A stretch of 64,000 bases of DNA, from the NCBI GenBank assembly GCA_946811185.2, contig OX328105.1, positions 45,322,845 through 45,386,844 of the forward strand, in the 5' to 3' direction. Below the pieces are notes generated by a model. The model saw nothing but the letters and a program-made list of their open reading frames with translations. It was not told the DNA's origin and made no database searches. Below are positions 37,080-47,597 of this stretch, piece after piece. This stretch comes from Hippopus hippopus. Lineage: Eukaryota > Mollusca > Bivalvia > Cardiida > Cardiidae. Each line of letters begins with the position of its first letter. Position 1 is the stretch's first letter. The translations under genes and the position numbers were made by a program.

Positions 37080-37300
37080 ACTCAGCAGGTGAATGAGCAC
37101 TTTAACCACTGAGCTATCAAGACCCCTCTATATAACTGGTCACCAACCCCTTCTTTTTTCTCAGGGGCTACCCCACTCCCGAATTTCACAGATCACAAAC
37201 GCTTCTAACACAAGTGAAGTATTTAGAGTGAAGCACTCTAAAGTTTTCAAGCAAGAAAATCACAATCCAAACAGGACTCCAACTTGGGACTTTGCACTCA
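37080..37300 (-). mobile_element. tRNA-derived SINE, second type
   Basis: AACCACTGAGCTATCAAGAC (A-box complement) and GGGGCTACCCCACTCCC, shared with the copies at 41515-41870 though the body has diverged. Confidence 0.5.
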
Positions 37301-37392
37301 CATAGAAAGTGCTCTATGTACAGGGCTACCAGTATCACCCTACATCACCTCCACCGTATCATGTTAAACCAAGTTCAAGGCTGTTTTTCACC

Positions 37393-37455
37393 CACAGATC
37401 TAATCATGTAAAAATCAGACTATCTTTTCTGTAGCCTGATCTCAATCTACACAAC
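37393..37455. repeat. MITE-3 hairpin, diverged
   Basis: CAGATCTAATCATGTAAAAATCAGAC and TAGCCTGATCTCAATCTACAC arms (split here for brevity). Confidence 0.6.
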
Positions 37456-38178
37456 ATTATCAACAAATACAAATGGTTCATGACACTCAAAAAGAGTTAA
37501 TGACTCACATTGTCAGTTATTTACAGCTTGTGCATTATTGCGCAAATTTTAACCCAAGTAATACACATGCATACCATGTATGTAACAATATTGACAAGTA
37601 GTCTACAGCTCATATGTTACAGACCATAATATCCTTACCCTCTCACCCTGTTCCACAGGGACTTGTAGGAATGTTTCTTTTATCACAGTGTTTGACTATT
37701 TTCACCGGCAAGTAGCATATAAACAGTCAAACAAACATTGCAACAGATGAAAGATCACTTTCCGGTGAAAAGTCAGAAAAAAAACATTGCAACAAAAGAA
37801 ACACTGCTACAAGTCCCTTTGCCCTGTACATGAACACTCCATGTAAATTCCCAACAAATTTGCTCAGCAACAGGAATAGCAACATCCCCTTCTGTTAGGT
37901 GACAAAACCAGTTTTGTCCATTCAGTCTTAACAATGAGCAATGCGTGTCTTGAAAGGGAATCATATACTGTTTTTGTCCCCTGTACACGTTGGTGAATCC
38001 CAATTTCTTTTAGCCTTATCAATCGACACAGAGATATTCTACAGTATATTAACCCCCCCCTCCCACATTCCACTGTTATGAACAATCAACCAAAGCTGCT
38101 CGAGAAAAATAGAAATTTTGTCTAACAGATATTGTTTTTTGGTAAATTATAGACCCCATATAAATAAACAAAACTTAC

Positions 38179-38430
38179 ACTACCTTTTCCGAGTGTTTAA
38201 TCGTTATCATCAACGACCATTTGATCAAATTTTGACATTTTAGCTGCGACGTATCCTGAATTCGACTCCACTCGAGTTGTACACCCAAACGGCTGTCTAT
38301 TCTACGTCTGTAAAGTAGAACACGCATATTTTCCAGGGCCGGAGAATACAATGAGATATGCGCCGTGAATACACAAGAGCACCCAGCCTTCGGTAAAATA
38401 GATCTACTGGTTGTCAATTTGTAGGGAATT
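38179..38430 (-). other. CIC: Candidate non-coding first exon of CIC
   Basis: Coding exon 1 starts just after a splice acceptor, so an upstream exon must exist. A consensus donor (GTAAGT, revcomp of 38173-38178) follows a stretch of higher CpG content with no conserved reading frame. The right boundary is a guess. Inverted CCAAT motifs and an ETS-type TTCCGG core lie just upstream (38411-38660). RNA evidence is needed to confirm it. Confidence 0.4.
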
Positions 38431-38439
38431 GGTTGGATT

Positions 38440-38680
38440 AAGTGAAAGTAAAGACAAAATTTAGTTTCTTCATTTTCCGGAATGCATTTTCACGGGATAG
38501 AAATGCTGAAAGGGATTGCTACGCCATTCTTCCAGGGTCCCGTAATTACGATAATGCCTATAAATGGTGAATGATGGAATGGGCACATGTCCGTAATTGG
38601 TCCATTCTAGCCACGTGACATAGCGGTAACGTTCATTGGTCGGAATCGTTCTACTACAACCAATTATTGCTCATTTATAT
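38440..38680 (-). promoter_or_regulatory. Candidate CIC promoter region
   Basis: The stretch upstream of the putative first exon contains a TTCCGGAA-like ETS site near 38475, a CACGTG E-box near 38613, and ATTGG/CCAAT motifs near 38599, 38636 and 38660. No TATA box in a convincing position was seen. Function is inferred from motif clustering and position only. Confidence 0.3.
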
Positions 38681-39443
38681 TTAGAAATCAAGGTCATACT
38701 TATTCTCCTAAAAATTATTTTGTCAAATTGCTATTCAATAAGACAAATGCTACATACAAAAATAATTGCATCCTAATTCTTTATATTTTTCCTAGCTTAT
38801 GCAAATAGAATTTTTAATGATGCAAATGCAAATATATTGTATTTTCATGCGACACAATTTTTTTTGTTGTTCCAAATTTAGGTTTGTCATGACATCATCA
38901 TCGTGTAGGTATCCAATCACAGCGAGCTTGAGACCGTGACAGAAAAAGAATAAAACACTGAGTACAACAATCTCTATGCGAAGTTTCTATTTATCCTGGT
39001 TTCAGGGCCTACTGTTACAATTTCTAGATGTTTACGCGTTGCATGCGATACACATCAATGTGGGTCATTTGCATGTAGTGCTCATACCATTCACCCTGCC
39101 CTGATATGACTCAAACAGAAAGAAACTAGTGGATTAAAAATATGATAAGACATCCTCAAGATTATTTTGCATTATTTCTCTTTGCATTACTAGGTCACTG
39201 ACCTAATTCCAAAGGCAGCTGGGCTCGTAGATTTTTTCTCTGGATGAGTGTAATCACTATCGAATTTTTTTTCTGCCTTGAACCACTCAATACTCGCTCA
39301 CCGCAGTTGAAAAGCTTGTATAACCAACTACCTGTAAACAAAATGTCTCCAAAATCGATGTTTTCCATATTGGCTGAGTTTCCAGTGCAAAGAAACTGAA
39401 ATGAATTTTCAATCTTGAGAGAGTGAGAGCCGTGAGGACAGAC
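38681..39443. other. CIC-CFAP68 spacer, CIC side
   Basis: Unique AT-rich sequence; no exon, RNA gene or repeat recognised. Confidence 0.4.
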
Positions 39444-39467
39444 CAGGGATCGTATATAAGATCCCTG
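39444..39467. mobile_element. 24-bp TIR-only insertion with 7-bp duplication
   Basis: CAGGGATCGTATATA followed by AGATCCCTG, flanked by GACAGAC on both sides (39437-39443 and 39468-39474). It lies in the CIC-CFAP68 spacer. The right flank is GACGGACG-rich, so some of the flank match could be simple-sequence chance. Confidence 0.6.
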
Positions 39468-39539
39468 GACAGACGGACGGACGGACAGACAGATGAAAGG
39501 GTGCGCGGTCAGAAATAAAGATGGATATTATAGTCAGAA

Positions 39540-39766
39540 AACCTTTTACCAAACAATCCCGTGTTTCAGTCATCCTCAGGAAGGGTCTTTGGAGAGGATT
39601 GTTGGGAAAGGAGAAAATGCTGAAAATCAGCATTTTCTCCTTTTTCTGCAATGTTTTCACTCTTAATTTCAAAGACAGCAATTATCCTTTGGGCTACATC
39701 TGCATTTGTCGTCCGCAAATGCTTTCAGTATGGATGAGTTGTAATATTTTGTTGTTTGGTGTACAG
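39540..39766 (+). mobile_element. Pal-TTAA copy in the CIC-CFAP68 spacer
   Basis: Core GGAGAAAATGCTGAAAATCAGC: the centre is altered but the arms still pair. Terminal TTAA motifs are lost. Confidence 0.75.
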
Positions 39767-39920
39767 CATGGTCGGCCCTAACTCAAAGACTGGAAAGAAT
39801 AAATCTGTATATTATTTCAGTACACTATGAACTTGATCGGCTTGATCAGGAATCGTATGAACCCTGGCTTGATGTTGGAATAATTAATTATTTGAAAGCT
39901 CACAAATATTCCACTGTTGT

Positions 39921-39923
<3 letters not shown>

Positions 39924-39965
<42 letters not shown>
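39924..39965. repeat. (CT)n microsatellite
   Basis: Uninterrupted CT repeat of about 21 units. Confidence 0.95.
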
Positions 39966-39968
<3 letters not shown>

Positions 39969-40230
39969 CCCCCATATCAGTGTGGCCCACAGATTGATCT
40001 ATTTGATCTACATTCGCCGCAAAGCATGTCGACTTAATTAGTAAACTGTCGCGTATTGCGACATATGGGTTTGTAAATGTAGATCTAAACAACACTTTTT
40101 TCATCTTCATTCTCTCAAACTGCACCAAGACATTCAGATTTTCCCCCACTGCATTCGGTATTTAGCCTGTAGGCCTGGCCAGCCAGGCATAGTTTTGACA
40201 GACGCAGATCTTCTAAATTTATGCTGAGAG

Positions 40231-40296
40231 TCCAGATCAAGATCGGATTTATGCAATCTGACAGTCGGGGGTCATTTATTCTATATACGATCCCTG
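40231..40296. mobile_element. Possible 66-bp relative of the CAGGGAT family
   Basis: The right end is CTATATACGATCCCTG, the family TIR. CTGAGAG occurs directly on both sides (40224-40230 and 40297-40303). The left end (TCCAGATC) is degenerate. Confidence 0.4.
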
Positions 40297-40639
40297 CTGA
40301 GAGCACTACTTGGATCTGCTCGACTGTATTTTTCTTCTCCGTTTCATTACAAAAAAAAAAATCAACTATATCTATTTTTTTTTTCCTTTTCCCATGTTTT
40401 AAATAGAAAGAATACTATTAAGTTACTTGACCAACATTGGTTGTCTGCAAAATTAATGCTTTCACTTTGAACGAGTCGAAAATACATTACTTTGATAAAG
40501 ATTTAAAGTCTGTGAGGTAAGGCATTAATACGACATCTGTTGTGTGACAATAAATATCTGCAAAGAAATGTTTTACAGCCACTGTTGACGACATATGTTG
40601 GGATACGTCGCTTTCTCTGGTGTTGATTGATTTGTTATC

Positions 40640-40796
40640 TCCCTTAGTAAAAAAGCTCACGTGACTGTCATGTGATACACCGCACAGTTACTAAGGACGC
40701 TACGTCATCTACCGGAAAACAGTAGCTATTCTATCGACAAAATTTGTGCTCATTGTAAACATTTGTTTACAAGGTTTATATATAAAAAAAATCAAC
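40640..40796 (+). promoter_or_regulatory. CFAP68 promoter region with forkhead dyad
   Basis: Directly before the ATG lie GTAAACA (40755-40761) and TGTTTAC (40764-40770), an inverted pair of forkhead (FOXJ1-type) sites. An ETS-like CCGGAA near 40712 and CACGTG near 40657 lie further upstream. FOXJ1 activates motile-cilium genes, which fits the product; binding itself is inferred. Confidence 0.45.
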
Positions 40797-41018
40797 ATGT
40801 CAGAATTCGACAACAGTCCTTCGTTTCAGGCGATGGTGAGAGCTAGTGGGCTAGCAGAAGTGTGGACGCATTCGACGGAATCGCAAAAATTTAATCAGTT
40901 CGGCTGGCGATGTACAAATAAGGAGTCATCTTATACTAATTGTACATTGATTGGAAACTGGAATGAGGACAGATTTGATAATAGTCACGTAATGCAAGCG
41001 AAACCTTTACAGTCTCAG
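40797..41018 (+). CDS. CFAP68: CFAP68 exon 1
   Basis: Seventy-four codons ending ...KPLQSQ before GTAAGG, phase 0. It holds the most conserved part of the family: the EVWTH...FGWRC block and the GNWNEDRFD block. Confidence 0.92.
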
Positions 41019-43378
41019 GTAAGGAAAAATAAGTCTGTCTGTCTGTCTGCCTGTTTGTTTTTGGATTTTCTTTTTCCTGTTGAAAATATTGTTTCCAAAG
41101 ATGTAGAGTTTATCATTTGCTAGATTTCAAGAAATTACACATGTACCCTTTGCTATGAACATTTGAAAACATAAAAACAAATATGATGAAGCTCAAAGAA
41201 TGGTTTTTGTCTGTAAAGGAGGAAAAAGCTTGTTGCCAGCAATTTCTCCCTTCCCATTGTGTGGTAAAGTATTAACTTTTTACCAAACTACAAAATTTTA
41301 GACTGGTCAAAATTCAAAGCATTTGCAGACGACAAAATACATATGGCTCAAAAAATGAAATTTGTTTGGGGAAGTGTAGAAAACATTGTGGAAAAAGGAG
41401 AAAATGCTGGTTATCAGCATTTTCTCCTTTTCCCACAATGTTTTCAAAAGGCTTTTTCATCAGAGTTGTTAAAACTTGGGATTGTGTGGTAAAGAGTTAA
41501 AGGAAATTCGTTGAAGGAAAAAGCATAGCTGGTAAGGGACTTGAACAAGGGACCCTTCACTTTGCAGCAAGTGATGTAACCACTGAGCTACCTGGATGGC
41601 TTGACATCCATGCTACAGATTATCGATACGCTCCTTCTCTCCTGATTTTTGGGAGTCACCCCACTCCCTGGGTTCTAAGAACCTTTTGGTCCTTGCAATC
41701 ACTTCTGTAACCATTAAAGAAAATATCTACAGGAATAATTATGGTCAGGGGAGGACTTGAACTCTGGATTCTTTGCTTTACAAGGCAAGTGTTCTTACCA
41801 CTGAGCTACCAAGACCACTTGATGTCCAGGCTACTGATTATCACCACACCTCTACCACAATTTTTTCAAATTTGGTCTCAAGTAGAATTGAAAAATGTTT
41901 CTACATGAGATAAACGACATTCTTTGTGTTTGGAACTGAGTTTGAATAAAAGCAAAAAAAATGAGTGCATTTTTATGTGAGGTTTTTAGTTTTGAGACTT
42001 TGTGACTGTACGCTGCTACAGTAAACTATTAAAGTGATTTTTCTTTTCAGCACAGTTTTATCTCCATAATTGTCCTATCTTTCTATTATTGTTTCGATTT
42101 CAGAATAACCATTACTATGAGTCAACATATGATCAAAGTTACAACTTTAAACCATATGAAGTTCCCAAGGAGCTGAAACATTTAAAAGGTGCATGCCAAC
42201 TCTTTACCAAATGACAAAATTTTGAATGTGTCCAAATTCAAAGCATTGAAAGCATTGATTCTGTCTATCTTTAAAAAAGTAAAAAGCATAGTGGGAAAAG
42301 GAGAAAATGCTGGTTACCAGCATTGTTTTTTTTTTAAACAATACTGGGATAACAAGACAATGGTAGCCAGCATAGCTTCTTTCTTCCACAATAATTCCTA
42401 ACCTTTCAAAATCCCATCATTTGAACTATAGTAACCAGCATTTTCTTTATTTTCCACAATGTTTGAAATGTTATTCAAATGACAAGATTTGTCTGTAAAA
42501 ATGTAGAAAACATTGTGGGATAAAGAGAAGATGCTGGTTATGAGCAATTTCTTCTTTTCCCACAATGTTTTGAAAGCCTCCTTTTCTTTCAAGGGTCTTT
42601 AAAACTGGGAATAGTGTGGTAAAGGTTTAACCCTTTACCAAACAATCCCTGGTTTTTACGACCCTGAGACAGAAGCCTTTTGAAAACATTGTGGGAAAAG
42701 GAGAAAATGCTGGTGACCAGCATTTTCTCCTTTTCTCACAACGTTTTCTACCCTGCTGGAAACAAATTTCAATTTTTGAGTTACTTTTGTTATGTCGTCT
42801 GCAAGTGCTTTCAATTTAACCCAGTCTAAAATATTGCCATTTGGTAAAGAGTTAAATAAAGGGACAATTTTTTGCGATAGGTAATTCTGTCTGTGGTTTT
42901 TTTTGCATAAGATATGACATCATCATAATGATGTGAACAGGAATCATGAAAATCAGTGCATTTTATTGATCATGTTAAATTTTCGTAAGTCTTTGTTAAT
43001 TTCTGTTGCAGACACCAAGATAGCCTATAAAGAAATACCACTGAAAATAGATTTGTCTTACTATTTTTCTTTCTTATATACTGATGGTTTGCCAGATATT
43101 GCCTTACTTAATCATTTTTTAAGTTTTGTGAGGTGGAAAAATCTGAATAGCTTACTTAAGCACTTCTCAATTGCACCTTTGTGTTGCTTGTCTATACAGG
43201 TTTGACTTTATTTGTAGCTCCTCATCCAAATGCCTTTCCTGGGCACCAGCCAGAGACAGACAGCGCAGCACTGAAAAGTATATATAACAGCTGGGAAACA
43301 ACCACCAGAGCTGGATACGTAAATCCTCAGATACGTAAAACGCCATTAGAAGCACCAAAGTCGCAAGGTTCGAGTTAA
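40797..43378 (+). CDS. CFAP68: Cilia- and flagella-associated protein 68 (C11orf1-like), 3 exons
   Basis: CFAP68 is a small microtubule inner protein of axonemal doublets. Exons are 40797-41018, 42104-42188 and 43218-43378 (or from 43200), giving 155 or 161 residues; human is 150. Diagnostic matches to human are EVWTHSTESQKFNQFGWRC, TLIGNWNEDRFD, HYYESTYDQSYN and FPGHQPETD. Donors are GTAAGG and GTGCAT and acceptors are consensus; phases are 0 then 1. The start is the first ATG after an AT-rich leader and fits the family length. It is divergently arranged with CIC about 2.4 kb away. Confidence 0.92.
41271..41501 (-). mobile_element. Pal-TTAA copy in CFAP68 intron 1
   Basis: Full length, core GAAAATGCTGGTTATCAGCATTTTC. 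A fragment precedes it at 41135-41270. Confidence 0.85.
41515..41870 (-). mobile_element. Two tRNA-derived SINEs in CFAP68 intron 1
   Basis: ACTTGAACAAGGGACCC...AACCACTGAGCTACC near 41535 and ACTTGAACTCTGGATTC...TACCACTGAGCTACC near 41757. Both are followed by a similar body (GACATCCATGCTAC / GATGTCCAGGCTAC). Confidence 0.7.
42104..42188 (+). CDS. CFAP68: CFAP68 exon 2
   Basis: Starts after GATTTCAG with NNHYYESTYDQSYNF (human HYFETTYDTSYNN) and ends ...KELKHLK before GTGCAT in phase 1. Eighty-five bases. Confidence 0.88.
42199..42855. mobile_element. Pal-TTAA copies in CFAP68 intron 2
   Basis: 42199-42342 (-; cut short), 42430-42630 (-; rearranged) and 42627-42855 (+; full, sharing TTAA with the previous one). 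The first begins 11 bases after the exon 2 donor. Confidence 0.8.
43218..43378 (+). CDS. CFAP68: CFAP68 exon 3 (terminal)
   Basis: Encodes APHPNAFPGHQPETD and continues to TAA at 43376-43378. Two in-frame acceptors exist: CTATACAG (first base 43200) and TTTGTAG (first base 43218). Homology to human REPHWFPGHQPE favours the downstream one, but both keep the frame. Confidence 0.85.
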
Positions 43379-44311
43379 ACCATGAACATGCATTTAGCCT
43401 TTTTTTTTTCATTTCTTTCTGGAGCCAACATGTTTTTCAAAGTATGATTTATGCTTTTTGTTTATATTGGTTGTTGTAATATATATACATATATTATAGA
43501 ACTCATAAATATATTGTGGTTGGTGTTCTGAAAACCTATCGGCTCATACTGTGCTGAATAACTGAAATGGACCTTTACAATTCAGAAAAATAGCCAAAGT
43601 AATGTAATTGCAAGAGTTTGGGTTTTTTTGCCAGATTATGTTACAAGATTGTTGTTGTCAGTGTAGATCCAAGATCAGGCAGCTTGTTTTGTTCCATCTG
43701 GGTCCGCATTCACAAACTATTCTTACAAGCATTCATGGTCTTTGATTAGCCATTCATGTTACCTTCAAATTCAAAAAACCTCTGGAGAATAAGACTAAAG
43801 ATGTTCTTTAGAACGGTTGGTGAGTACGGACCCAAATCTTGATCTACACAAAACATAACTTTGTGCTTAGTGCATTATACGTTATCATTGATGAGTAACG
43901 GTTCCTTTTTACATGCTGCCAAATACTCATGAGTATTTTTCCATAGCTTTCATCATTCACATTAACTGATAAGCCCTGATAGATGGCATATAAGTCACTT
44001 CATATGCTGTAAAATAAGAAGCTGTTCCAAATAACCCGTTTCTCCTTTTTCTACTATAGATGTACTTTCACTAATGTTTCCCAACATCCATGTATAGGAT
44101 CTTCCATTAACTAGTGACTTCATGGCCTTGGTAAAGGCCCTGTACAGTCAACCACTGTTTTGGTATAACATAGCCAGGGCATTGTTTTTATACAGAGCTG
44201 TTAATTTAGATTTTAAAAATAGTATTTGCTATCCCAGTGACTGGTGATTATACTTAATGTCAAAAGGCCAATTTTACCATCACATGACTTGTATTCTCAA
44301 ATGCTTAAAAA
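43379..44311. other. CFAP68 3' flank
   Basis: No downstream exon. Contains a MITE-3 half (43660-43690) and a MITE-4 copy (43698-43834, TCCGCATTCACAAACTATTC to GGTTGGTGAGTACGGACCC). No canonical AATAAA was found soon after the stop. Confidence 0.5.
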
Positions 44312-45252
44312 AAAGGACAAAATGTTTAGGCTCATCAAAATTGAAAGCAGACAAATAATTCAGTGTAGTCAAATGATGGAGGTTTTCTATGAAAGGGTGG
44401 AAAATATTGTGCAAAATGGAGAAAGTGCTGGATACCAGCATTTTTTCCCTTTCTTCTAAAATATTTTCAACACCTTTTGTAACAGAGCTGTTAAAACACA
44501 GGATTGTTTGATAATGGGTTGAATTATTGAAAATCTTGTGCCAGTATGTTTGTCTAGAAGATTTTTAACAGGATACAATGCACACCTACATATCATACTG
44601 CAGTACATGTAAATTCAGTATGAGTAGAAAAGATCAGATTAGATCTACATAACAGTAATAATAAGTACATGTATTATATTGTTCAGTATGATCTTTGATT
44701 TTCACCTGTTTACTTTTTTGTGACATTATGCTGATTACAACTGCCACAACATAATGATATCTGTACAGGCACGTAGCCAGGTGGAGGCTTTGATGCCCCC
44801 TATTCAACATTAACTGTTTCAAGTTCACCATCTGGAGAAAAAAATGCCAAAGAAATAGATGTCCATACATAATCATGGAAACCGGCTTAGTCATGGGCTT
44901 GATCTTTGTAAGGTTCGTGGGTTTTGTAGGCCTGAGTATTTTGTCTATTTTATTTGGCACCATGATTATAATGCACAATGTAGTTGCTTCTACATCTACA
45001 TGAGCTATGCTCTGGCAGAAGGGGTTTAACTCTCTACCAAACAACAAAATTTTAGAGTAGTAGAAATTGAAAGCACTATCAGACGACAAAATAAAAGTGA
45101 CTGAAAAATTTAAATTTGTTTTGGGAAGGGTAGAAAATATTGTGGGAAAAAGAGAAAATGCTGGTTACCAGTATTTTCTCCTTTTCCCACAATATTTTCA
45201 AAGGCTACTTTCTCAGGGTCGTTAAACGTCAGGATTGTGTGGTAAAGGGTTA
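44312..45252 (-). mobile_element. Pal-TTAA copies
   Basis: 44312-44521 (diverged) and 45027-45252 (full). The intervening 44522-45026 holds no recognised gene. Confidence 0.75.
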
Positions 45253-45258
45253 ATGCAT

Positions 45259-45475
45259 CTCCATGGTGCATTGTGCGAAGCAAGTCACCACATAATAAAA
45301 TCCATTTTGTTTAACAATTGACTGAATCATGGGGTAGGCTGGTCCTTGGACATGCAGAAAATTTACAAAAGGCAAAAGATTTCAACTCAGGTCAGCCTGC
45401 ACGGACTGCACAGGCTGGCTTGAGTCGATACTTTTTGCAGATGCATTAAACCCCGTTTTCACAGAGCATGAATAT
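45259..45475 (-). mobile_element. MITE-2 copy
   Basis: GCATCTCCATGGTGCATTGT to CACAGAGCATGAATA, with hairpin CAGGTCAGCCTGCACGGAC. Confidence 0.7.
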
Positions 45476-45735
45476 CTTTTGTGCTATGTTAGGATAATAA
45501 TTTGAAAGTGGAGTTTGTTTTCTATTATGATTTTGAACCTTTTGATTTTCTGTTTTATTTACAACTTTTACACTGTGTTTTATACTTAACATTGTTTTCA
45601 GTACATTTGTTTGTTAATTGTTGTATTGTGTCATTTTGAAGTTTCTACATTTATATACTCTAACGCTCATAATGTTAACTGTCAGTATTACTTGTTTGAT
45701 AGTTTAATAAGTTTTTTCAACTTTTAAGTATTTTG

Positions 45736-46991
45736 TTTAACTCTTTACCAAACAACAAAAATTAAGACATGTCCAATTACAAGCTTATCTACATGACAAA
45801 CACTAAATATGGTCCAAATGAATGAAATGATCAATTTGTCCATGAAAGAGTAGAAAACATCACAAGAAAAGAAGAAAATGCTCATATCTAGTATTATATT
45901 TCTACTTTCCTCATAATATTTTCATAAACCTGTGTCAGGTTTGTATGGTTCCATAGCCAGTAGTTTCTACCTGACCATCAATTAATTCAACACTTGCTGA
46001 GATAGATTTATTACACACAACATGGAAACATTCTTGTCACAAAATATACAATCAGATCTTTGATCTAAACTGTCTGCTTTGCTAAAACAATCTGGACAAG
46101 AACAACCTTGAAGTTGAAATTATTTGGGTCATATTTCTACACTGAAAGTGTCAATCAGGTTTATTTCATACTCAAAGGGTCCAGAGAGTTTTGACTATAA
46201 TTTTATTTAGTATTTGGTTTCAAAAGTGATTCACTGTTTTATTTTTGCAGGGTAAGGCTCCCTTTGTATTCATACAAACTTTAATCAATCAAACAATAAA
46301 TACACCAGTATTACAATTCTTAAAAAGATCATTTTTGTATTGTTGTAAATTGCTTCATGTTTTTTTGTAAGATATGTACTTATAATCTTCTGTCTTTTAT
46401 GCCAGTCTTTCTCCGTTGTCAGTTTAACCATTCACCAAACAGTCTAGAGTTTTAATGACCCTAATGAAAAAGTCCTGGGAAAACATTGTGGGAAAAGGAG
46501 AAAATGCTGTTTACCAGCATTTACTCCGTTTGCCACAATGTTTTCTATCCTTCCAAATTTCATGATTGGAGCCACACTGAATAAAAAACTTGGATATGGA
46601 GATAGTCAGGTAGACATTGAGACTAAAGGGAGTATCATTTCTTTCAGAAAAAAATGTTGAATTTGTCACAGTGTTTTTAAAAGGCTTCTATGTATCAGGA
46701 GCTTTAGATTAATGGTTTACATGTAAAACTTTGAATATTTGAAACAGATTTGCCACAGATTAATTTAACCTTTTTCCAAACGACAAAATTTTGGAATGGA
46801 TCAAACAGAAACCATATGCAGACAACAAATTTAATATCTCTAAAATGATGATCTCTGTCTATTGGTAGGGTAAAAAACATTGTGGGAAAAAGGAGAAAAT
46901 GCTGGTACCAGCATTTTCTCCTTTTTCCCACATTTTTTTGAAAGCTTTCTTTTCCAGGGTTGTTAAAACTTGGGATTGTGGTAAAGATTTA
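45736..46991. mobile_element. Pal-TTAA copies
   Basis: 45736-45943 (-; core decayed), 46422-46612 (+; right end lost) and 46764-46991 (-; full). The stretch 45944-46421 has no recognised feature. Confidence 0.75.
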
Positions 46992-47414
46992 AGACATAAT
47001 TATGAAATAGCAATGATCAAAAGGGCCTGCAAGACAAAAAAATGTTATCTGCATAAAAATGGTAATGTGCTTATAAAACAGGATTAAACCAGATCATCAC
47101 AAGATTCCAACAAAGAACCTCAGGTATAGGAGGCTGGTGCTTTACTCCAATAATCCCATGGTCCAGACTTTATTGATGATCTGTCACAATTTCAAGTCAT
47201 TTTGTAGACAGTATAGATCAAGATCAGACTGTATGTTGCACTCAACACTTGAAGGCTTGCATAAAATAAATACTCAGTATGTACTGTTTTTATGTAGGTT
47301 AACCCCTAGAATGCCGGATTAATCCACCAGACATTTTCCGCCAAAGAATAAGACTCAAATACTCAAAATTTCAATGAAATGGTTGCTTTTTTCCAAGTAT
47401 TTCAGCCAAGGCTG

Positions 47415-47478
47415 CAATGTAGATCAGAGATCAGACCATACTTTTTGTGTAGTCTGATCTTGATACACATTGGCTGCA
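47415..47478. repeat. MITE-3 hairpin
   Basis: ATGTAGATCAGAGATCAGAC and GTCTGATCTTGATACACATT arms. Confidence 0.7.
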
Positions 47479-47597
47479 AAGACACCTTTAGATGTGATAG
47501 GCGCTTCAAGGGTTAAATCATTGTGTTTTTATACATGTACTTACCATATTTTGTATTAATCTTATTAAAGTGTTCAGACTGAAATTCTGCATAGAAG

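Larger units (their letters stand above)
27159..38178 (-). other. Putative first intron of CIC, repeat-filled
   Basis: About 11 kb with no supported coding exon. It holds around twenty Pal-TTAA copies, a pearl/HINE-like element (31658-32791), one palindromic MITE (30715-30962), SINE pieces and paired tRNA-like repeats (36166-36694). All open frames in it are short and coincide with repeats. Confidence 0.5.

Noticed and set aside
40680..40700. RFX X-box (GTTACTAAGGAC) upstream of CFAP68
   Set aside because: Two or three mismatches to the consensus and no second half-site; too weak to call.
43013..43080. Extra CFAP68 exon (DTKIAYKEIP) after a TTGCAG acceptor
   Set aside because: No usable donor follows, the frame runs on into unrelated sequence, and homology does not require it.
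44634..45089. 151-residue minus-strand open frame
   Set aside because: Begins inside a Pal-TTAA copy, low complexity, no recognisable domain or splice context.
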